Position numbers and translations under genes: made by a program. The notes under the pieces were generated by a model. That model did not search any database. It was not told where the DNA came from and worked only from the letters and a program-made list of their open reading frames with translations. This document shows positions 58,139 through 64,000 of a stretch of 64,000 nt of DNA, piece by piece. Positions within the stretch are counted from its first letter, which is position 1. Each line of letters begins with the position of its first letter. Origin of the DNA: Bettongia penicillata ogilbyi (Eukaryota; Chordata; Mammalia; Diprotodontia; Potoroidae); the NCBI GenBank assembly GCA_023548195.1, contig JAJHZJ010000808.1:3949182-4013181 (forward strand). Reading direction: 5' to 3'.

Positions 58139-58305
58139 TGCAAACTCTTCTGAAAGTCTGGTGAAGCCTTTGAGCCCCTTCTTACAATAATATTTTAAGT
58201 GCAAAAAATAAAAAAGAAACCAATTATATTGAAATACAGCTCTCAACATTTAAACATTCACAAACCCTATGAAATCATGAGCCTCTTAGAGAACTTAGAG
58301 AACTT
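58068..58305. mobile_element. hAT-type MITE in the antisense L1
   Basis: Left end 'cagaggttcttaatttt', interior 'agtctggtgaagcctttgagccccttcttacaataatatttt' and 'accaattatattgaaatacagctctcaac'; the right end near 58300 is worn. Reverse-complement relative of 1094-1290. A (GT)n run (58083-58136) has expanded inside it. Confidence 0.75.
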
Positions 58306-58654
58306 CTAGACTAAATCTAGTTCCTGCCAAATTGCTTTGCAGTTTTCCTAGCAGTCTTGTCAGACAAGATCTTCTCTAAGTATTTTGTGTTCTTTGGTAC
58401 ATCAAAGAGTGGTTTATTGAATTGAGCTCTTCCTTATTAATTGTTTTACTCATTTTATCTGGTTTTTTAACTAGCACCAAATAGCTTTGATAATTAATGC
58501 TTTATAGCATAATTTGAGATCCAAGAGTCCTATTCCTCTCCCATTCCTCATTTTTTTCTTTATTTCCCTGAAGATTCTAAACCTTTGGTTCTTGCACATA
58601 AGATAGTTATTATTTTGTGTTACTCTATGAAGTATCTAGTTGGCAGTTGGACTA

Positions 58655-58910
58655 TTGTTTTTCAAGTTATTTTTCAGTCATGCCCAATTCTTTGTGACCC
58701 GGTTTGGAGTTTTCTTGGCAAAGATATTAGTGGTTTGCTGTTTTCTTCTCCAGCTCATTTTACAGATGAGGAAACTGAGGCAAACAGGGTGAAGTGACTT
58801 GCCCAGGATCATACGGCTAGTAAGTGACTGAAGCCAGACTTGAATTCCTGAAGATGAGTATTCCTGACTTCAAGTCTGACACTTTATCCACTGTGCCACC
58901 TAGCTGCCGG
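58655..58910 (-). repeat. MAR1-type SINE
   Basis: 'ttcagtcatgcccaattctttgtgaccc', 'cagatgaggaaactgaggcaaacaggg' and 'ctttatccactgtgccacctagctgcc' at its 5' end. Confidence 0.9.
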
Positions 58911-58939
58911 GTAATTGGATTAGGATCTCATTAAATCTG

Positions 58940-59128
58940 TAAAGATCTGATTTTGGATCCTGCTTCAAACACATACTATATGTGTGGCCCAGGGAGAGGC
59001 ATTTAGTCTTTTTCAGGATCAGTTTCTTCATCAGTAAAAAGGGGGTAAGAATAGTACCTATCTCACTGGATCATGTGAGGATCAGATGCAAATCTTTAAG
59101 TGCTATATAAATGTTATCTATTATTATT
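58940..59128 (+). repeat. MIR
   Basis: 'tgtgtggcccagggagaggcatttag', 'tctcactggatcatgtgaggatcagatgcaaatc', 'gctatataaatgttatctattattatt'. Confidence 0.8.
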
Positions 59129-59604
59129 GTAGTAGAGTTCTGGAACAATTGTATAAGGATTCTAGTGGTGTCTCCTCAAGTGAAGATACTGGGGATCCTG
59201 CTTCCTGCTTCTCTTCCCTGAGACTAAAGTAAAGGAAGGTATGCCTCTGAGGTATTGGAGAAAATGGTTGCACTTTATTCTTGCTATAGCTTTGAAGTAA
59301 ATATCCCTTTGTAAAAGTTAATTGATATTAAGTGGTTAAATGGAATTGGGGAACTAGTCCCTAGCCCCTAATAATGGTTGTTGTTATTGATGGTCATAGG
59401 AGTACATAGCTGGTGGGGATTTGAGCCCTCGGCAGTAGAGAAAAGATCTCCTCCAACCCCTCGGAATAACCTAAAACCCTGAGGAAGAGATTTAGCCTGC
59501 CTGGCTCTTAAAGAGGGAGCAAGATCAGAAGAGTAAATTTTTCAAACTGAGTGGACAGTGTAATGTGGGTCTGGCATACATGTAAAGTACTTCTAATTCT
59601 TTTG

Positions 59605-59868
59605 CGGTTGTACAGTTTCTTCAGATGTGTCCAACTCTTTGTAACCCCCTTTGGAGTTTCCTTGGCAAAGATACTAGAATATTTTACCATTTCTTTCTCT
59701 CTAGCTCATTTTTTAGATGAAGAAACTGAGGCAAACAGGGTTAAGTGACTTGCCCAAGGTTACAACTTACAACTGGTAGGTATCTGAGGCCAGATTTGAA
59801 CTCACAAAGTTGAGTCGTTAGCCAGGTCTGGTACCCTAATCCAGTGCATCACCTAGCTGCGCAGAGTA
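59605..59868 (-). repeat. MAR1-type SINE
   Basis: 'cagatgtgtccaactctttgtaaccccctttggagtttcc', 'gatgaagaaactgaggcaaacaggg', 'gtgactt..gcccaagg' and 'tccagtgcatcacctagctgc'. 59130-59604 shows no clear feature. Confidence 0.9.
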
Positions 59869-61039
59869 CTTTTAATAGCATTTTCCTAAATAGAGATCCT
59901 GAGGGGAGAGTCTCAGAGAGTCCTGCTGATGTGGAATGGAAGTGCTTTAGAGAGACTATGGAGCATGCATGGATATTAATTTAGGTAGTATCATTTAAAA
60001 AGATATATTGTCATGGTCTAATTGTGGGCAATTAATATTCCTTAGATTGACATTTTGTAGTTTCTTTGAGTGGGACTGCCCTTTCTATTATCTTTTCCTG
60101 GAATTTGTAGATGCTGTATAGAAATGTTGATTTTTTGTGGGTTTATTTTGTATTTTGTTACTTTACTGAAGTCATTATCTCAATTGATTTCTTCTAGTTC
60201 TCTAGAATTTCCTAAGTAAAATGTAATGTCACAAGCAAATAGAGATAATAGAGATAATTTTATGTCTTTTAAAACTCATGTTTATTCCTTTAATTTCTTT
60301 TTCTTGTCTTACTGCTAACACAAGGATTTTTACAGCTATGTCAAATAATGGGGGAAACATGGACAATCCTTTTTTGCTCCTGTACTTTTTGGTGAAGGCT
60401 TTTAATGTTTCTCCAATGCAAATAATGCTAGATTTTCATTTTAGACATATGCTTTTAGTCATAATAAAAATGACCTTTTTATAACTATGCTTTTTAACTG
60501 TTTAAATGAGTTTTTAAATAATTTTTCTCCACATCTATTGACATAATCATTTATGTTTATCCCCCCCTCCATGTTAAACCATATGATAATTGAAAAAAAT
60601 AAGAATAAAGGAGAAATCTTGGTTCTACACCTCATTCTAGTTAGCAATTAATTTTGTTTATAATGAATAATTTGTGGGGATATATTGTCATAGTCATTTG
60701 CCAAGATTTCATTTACCATTTTTAAAAGTATATTCATTAATGATATTGATCTGTAATTGCTTTTCTTTGCTTCATCTTTTTCTGGTTTATATATTAGGAC
60801 AATATTTGTCTCAAAAAAGGAGTTTGTAGGGTTTTCTTTTTTCAGTTTTCAAGAATAATTTGTGTAGTATGGATCTTAACTGTTCTTCAAACATTTAACA
60901 AAATACCCTTAAAAATCCTTCTGAACCCGGATTTTTCTCCTGTTCCCCAAGTCCCTTTGGTAGTTTCTTCACAGTTAGCTTAATTTTATTTTCTGAGATC
61001 AGAGAACTTTAAGGTTTATGAGATCTTTCCTCCCAAGCT

Positions 61040-61155
61040 TATACCATCAACTCCCTGAGGGTAGGGATTTTCTTTTTTTGACTTTGAACCCTCAGTAACT
61101 AGCAAAGTTCCTGGCACCTCGCACGTAAGAATTGATTATTGAATTGAATTAATCC
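61040..61155 (+). repeat. L2 3' end
   Basis: 'accatcaactccctgagggtagggattttc' and 'agcaaagttcctggcacctcgcacg'. Confidence 0.75.
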
Positions 61156-61157
61156 TT

Positions 61158-61240
61158 TGAGGTAGGTAGTATTAAAAAAATCCCTATTTTATAAAGAAGG
61201 AGACAAGTTAAAGGAAGCTAAATGATTTGCCCATTGGCAT
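61158..61240 (-). repeat. MIR fragment
   Basis: 'tttgaggtaggtagtattaaaaaaatccctattttataaagaaggag' then 'aaatgatttgccc'. Confidence 0.65.
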
Positions 61241-61660
61241 GCATTGATGTGTGTCACATGTGGTGGCAAGATGGAGACACTTGGATCTGATCAAACTTAA
61301 TGCTGGCCCCATGTGCTGCCTGCTCAGTCAGAAGAGAAAGAGACTAAAAAGGGACAGAGTACTTGACCCCAACCTGCAGCCAAAGTGTCCAATGCTCTTT
61401 TAGGATTTTTATTTTCTGAGTGGGTTTCGCCTCTCCTTGTATGTCCCAGGTCTGATTACAAACAACAAATACTTGTCCAGTGTAATGAATGATGTTTGTC
61501 AGTAGAGACTGAGGAAGATATCCTGATCTTTGTAGAGAGTCAGGACACAGATCCCTGAGCTAGAGAAGTGTAGTATCATCACGCCCCAGAAGAGTATAAG
61601 TTCCCCGATAAACAGGAGAGCCTATGAATAGAGTGATACAATTCTATATACATATCTGCA

Positions 61661-61840
61661 GGCCTACAGGCAACATCTGTCATGTTGTCTATGACTGGAA
61701 ATGCCAGACATTATATAGTCCTCTGAGGAAAACATTTTTTACTGGTGAGTATTATTATTTTTTGCAAGCCCTCATTTGAGTTTCATTGTTTTGTTTGGCC
61801 TTAAAATAACTTTGTTCTGTAAAGCAGACCGACAGAAACT
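61661..61840 (+). repeat. Unclassified direct repeat, copy A
   Basis: Shares 'caacatctg.cat.ttgtctatgactgga' and 'ttattttttgcaag.c.tcatttgagtttcattgtttt' with copy B at 62386, about 726 bases downstream in the same orientation. I do not recognise the family. Confidence 0.85.
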
Positions 61841-62044
61841 ACATCTAACCAAGAAAACTAAAGCTGAACCTGGGCAGAACCAAATTTTCTATAGGCTTAT
61901 CCTATTCTATAAAATGGAGGTGCTTGAAAGTAGGTTATGCAACATGTGGGGGTACCCACCCCTTTGTTTCATTGGAGATGTTTATTAGAGCTGGAGAATC
62001 TATGAAGTTCTCTTGTGAGGTGTCCTGTTAAAACTTTACAAGTG

Positions 62045-62245
62045 GCTCATGGGATCACAAAGTTAGAGCTGGAAGAGACATTTGAGGTCATCTACTTCAA
62101 CTCTCACAACTTACAAATGATGAAACTGGACCCAAAGAGGTTAAGCAATTTGACAAGGTCATAGAAGTAGTAAGTAGTAGAAGTAGGGCTTTAACCTAGT
62201 CCCTCTTACTCCAGATTCAGTGCTCTTCCTATGATACAAGTAAAG
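62045..62245 (-). repeat. MIR, reverse orientation
   Basis: 'agttagagctggaagagacatttgaggtcatc', 'aaatgatgaaactggacccaaagagg' and 'gattcagtgctcttcctatgatac'; lies between direct-repeat copies A and B. Confidence 0.75.
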
Positions 62246-62385
62246 CCCTTTAGAAGAGCTGAAGGGGTCATGTTATCTCCTAAAGGATTTTGAGTAGAAT
62301 AAGGCTGCACAGAGAGATCCCGCGGAGGAAGAGGAGCACCAGGGCTGTGAAGAACTCCAGCAAAAAATATCATAGAGGTCTAATG

Positions 62386-62545
62386 GCAACATCTGCCATA
62401 TTGTCTATGACTGGAAGTGCCAGATGTTAAACAGGCCTTTGGGAATATTGTGCACTATGTGCATTGTTATTTTTTGCAAGCAGTCATTTGAGTTTCATTG
62501 TTTTACTTGACTAGAAAATTACGTTGTTCTAGAAAAGACAAAAAT
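62386..62545 (+). repeat. Unclassified direct repeat, copy B
   Basis: Counterpart of 61661-61840, clearly homologous over about 160 bases with scattered substitutions and small gaps. Confidence 0.85.
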
Positions 62546-62604
62546 AAGGTACAGACATCTCACACTTTATCAGGAGATCCCAATAAATAACAACAACAAA
62601 GGTA

Positions 62605-62760
62605 AGATGAAAAAAATGTTAAATTTAGAGGACTTGGGTTCAATTCCTACTTCTTCCGCTGACTGTGCCACATTGGACGACTTCCTTTTGGGGGACTCGG
62701 TCTCCTTATTTGTAATATGAAGGGGTTGTACTGTATGACTCAATTCTAAATTTTGATCCC
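62605..62760 (+). repeat. MIR
   Basis: 'tagaggacttgggttcaattcctacttcttccgctgactgtgccacattggacgacttcc' and 'tccttatttgtaatatgaaggggttg'. Confidence 0.7.
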
Positions 62761-62929
62761 TTGATCCTAAGACAAGGTGGATTCAAACTTTCTTCCAGGT
62801 TTCTCTGTCATAGCAAGGACTGGGAATGTGACATCTAAAAGTGCTTCACTTTAACAATTCAACCTGAAGATCTCATGAAATTAATTGTAGAGAGATTTTA
62901 CTCATACTACAATAAAGAGCAAGTTACAT

Positions 62930-63235
62930 TCATTGCATGGCCTCTTTTGCATCCAGAATTCACACTGGTGTTGTGTATCTCCGGTTCAGTACTGTAGGCA
63001 TTGCCCAAATAAGTTCGGAGTTGTTCACATCGGCCCCAAATCTACGTGTGTGGTTTAGCTCTCCTGCACATGGAGCTGATTGGTGAATGTGCTGAACTAC
63101 AGTAAACTGAGCCATCTTAACCACAGAGAAGTGTTTTGTTTCTCTACCGGATACACCTGTCAAAAAAGCCGGGTGCACCCAAGCAGCACACAACACCAAT
63201 GGTTTTACTCTTAAAAAGATTGCTCCCACTAGATA
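62930..63235. other. Unrecognised unique block with several CpGs
   Basis: Richer in CpG and GC than its surroundings and unlike any repeat here. The minus strand is open over 89 codons (63229 to 62960) but has no ATG at its left end; the first Met is at codon 39 (MAQFTVVQHIHQ). I do not recognise it. It could be a worn retrocopy exon, a conserved non-coding element or chance. Confidence 0.35.
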
Positions 63236-63589
63236 AACCAGAGCTTTCTCTTCATTTCCCTGTTATGTGTACTGAATATACTATGTGTCTCTAAAGCAAT
63301 GGAACTCTTATACCTTTTGGGGGTAACAAAAACACCAGCACTTTTCCATCCAAATGCATGTTGCCCCTTTCAAAGTAGTCACCTTGGTTATTTTACCAAT
63401 TCAGTCATCACTCAAAATGTTTTTCAGCATTTTGCTTTTGGCAATACTTTCAAAGCTAATTCATAAGTTATGCCAAAGAATCCCAGACTTACAGAGAATC
63501 CTAGACTTAGAGTATTTGTTTAACTTTCAACAGGTAAAGAAGCCACCTTGTATGATGGAAAGAATTGGAGTCAGGAAATTACAGTTCAA

Positions 63590-63755
63590 AGATTTGGGGA
63601 GAACTTCTGAAATCATCAAGTCCTCATGTTACAGATGAGGATGTGGAAGGCCCAGAGAGATTAAATGGCTTTCTTAACAGGCAGTAAATAGTTGAGTTGG
63701 GACTTAAATGCAGGTCTTCAGACTCAAAGTACAGCCCCCTTTTCCACTACAATAT
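63590..63755 (-). repeat. MIR, reverse orientation
   Basis: 'gttacagatgaggatgtggaaggcccagagag' and 'cttcagactcaaagtacagcccccttttccactac'. Confidence 0.75.
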
Positions 63756-63764
63756 ATTTCACCT

Positions 63765-63945
63765 GCAGGTTTGGATTCTGGATCTGACACTGTGTGACCC
63801 TGGGCAAGTCAATAGCACAGGTTCCTCATCTATAAAATAAGAATGAGAATAATATTTGAATTGCCCACCTCATGAGATAAGTAAAGCAAATTGTAGAAGG
63901 CACTCCGTAAGCATGCAATAAATGTAGATGGCTATTATTTTTTGG
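63765..63945 (+). repeat. MIR
   Basis: 'acactgtgtgaccctgggcaagtcaatag', 'cctcatctataaaataag', 'gcatgcaataaatgtagatggctattatt'. The window ends 55 bases later in unassigned sequence. Confidence 0.8.
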
Positions 63946-64000
63946 TCATTATTTTTTACCCTGTTTCTCAATTCCCAACAATAGCACTTTCCAGTTTGCT

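Larger units (their letters stand above)
57200..61010 (-). repeat. L1 ORF2, antisense, with several later insertions
   Basis: Antisense L1 in order: tail phrases (57200-57960), 'ctgccaaattgctttgcagttttcc' (58325) and 'agcaccaaatagctttgataattaatgctttatagc' (58475). On the minus strand the RT relics are FACDITFYLG (about 60210-60240; FADD expected) and MSIDVEK (about 60525-60550; SIDAEKAFD expected). Frames are broken. A MITE (58068), two SINEs (58655, 59605) and a MIR (58940) interrupt it. Confidence 0.85.

Noticed and set aside
1..64000. Tandem direct repeats suggestive of a CRISPR array, or bacterial-type operons
   Set aside because: All regularly spaced repeats are microsatellites; composition, SINEs, LINEs and splice signals show vertebrate nuclear DNA.
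1..64000. Endogenous retrovirus or LTR pairs
   Set aside because: No gag, pol or env-like frame, primer-binding site or paired LTR was recognised; the 61.7/62.4 kb pair lacks any retroviral interior.

Overview
This is a mammalian nuclear window, very probably marsupial. It is AT-rich and CpG-poor, with genes far apart and nearly all other recognisable sequence made of transposable elements. The marsupial assignment rests on tRNA-headed CORE-SINEs of the MAR1/WALLSI kind (some with an RTE-like tail), HAL1/L1 elements with marsupial-style 3' ends, abundant MIR and L2, and full-length 7SL retrocopies with no Alu or B1. I cannot resolve the species.

Only one protein-coding gene is supported. RHOH, the haematopoietic GTPase-deficient Rho protein, lies on the + strand with its whole 191-codon reading frame in one exon (21357-21932). 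A splice acceptor sits just upstream (exon from about 21152), four short upstream ORFs lie in the leader, and a 3' UTR of about 1.4 kb ends near a good poly(A) site at 23368. The upstream non-coding exons and promoter were not identified. The human-map neighbours N4BP2, CHRNA9 and RBM47 were not seen.

Layout: 1-2.9 kb holds two hAT MITEs, an L2 and a SINE. 2.9-5.6 kb is a LINE block (L1 tail, L2, HAL1-like head). 5.7-13 kb is MIR/L2/SINE background. 13.4-16 kb has a 7SL retrocopy and L1 pieces. 19.0-19.9 kb has a Tigger-like element inside an L2. 20-23.4 kb is RHOH. 24.8-28.5 kb has an hAT-Charlie-type element, a SINE, a second 7SL retrocopy and a CR1/L3-type piece. 30-33.8 kb has MITEs, a long GA tract and an L1 tail. 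36.9-38.6 kb holds L1 pieces. 39.5-42.3 kb is a near-complete HAL1-like element inside a SINE with a perfect 19-bp target duplication. 42.8-48.2 kb has L1 tails, MIRs, microsatellites and a SINE-in-SINE. 48-52 kb is the most repeat-poor stretch. 52.1-55.1 kb has a third 7SL retrocopy beside a decayed hAT/ZBED transposase carrying its own SINE insertion. 57.2-61 kb is an antisense L1 with later insertions. 61.6-62.6 kb holds an unexplained pair of direct repeats.

I see no operon-like, defence or otherwise novel multi-gene system. The most interesting items are three independent full-length 7SL retrocopies in 64 kb, dated nested insertions with legible target-site duplications, a MITE family with perfect 8-bp duplications, the uORF-dense RHOH leader, and the 61.7/62.4 kb direct repeat. 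All family names are from pattern recognition without database searches. Repeat edges are approximate unless a duplication fixes them.
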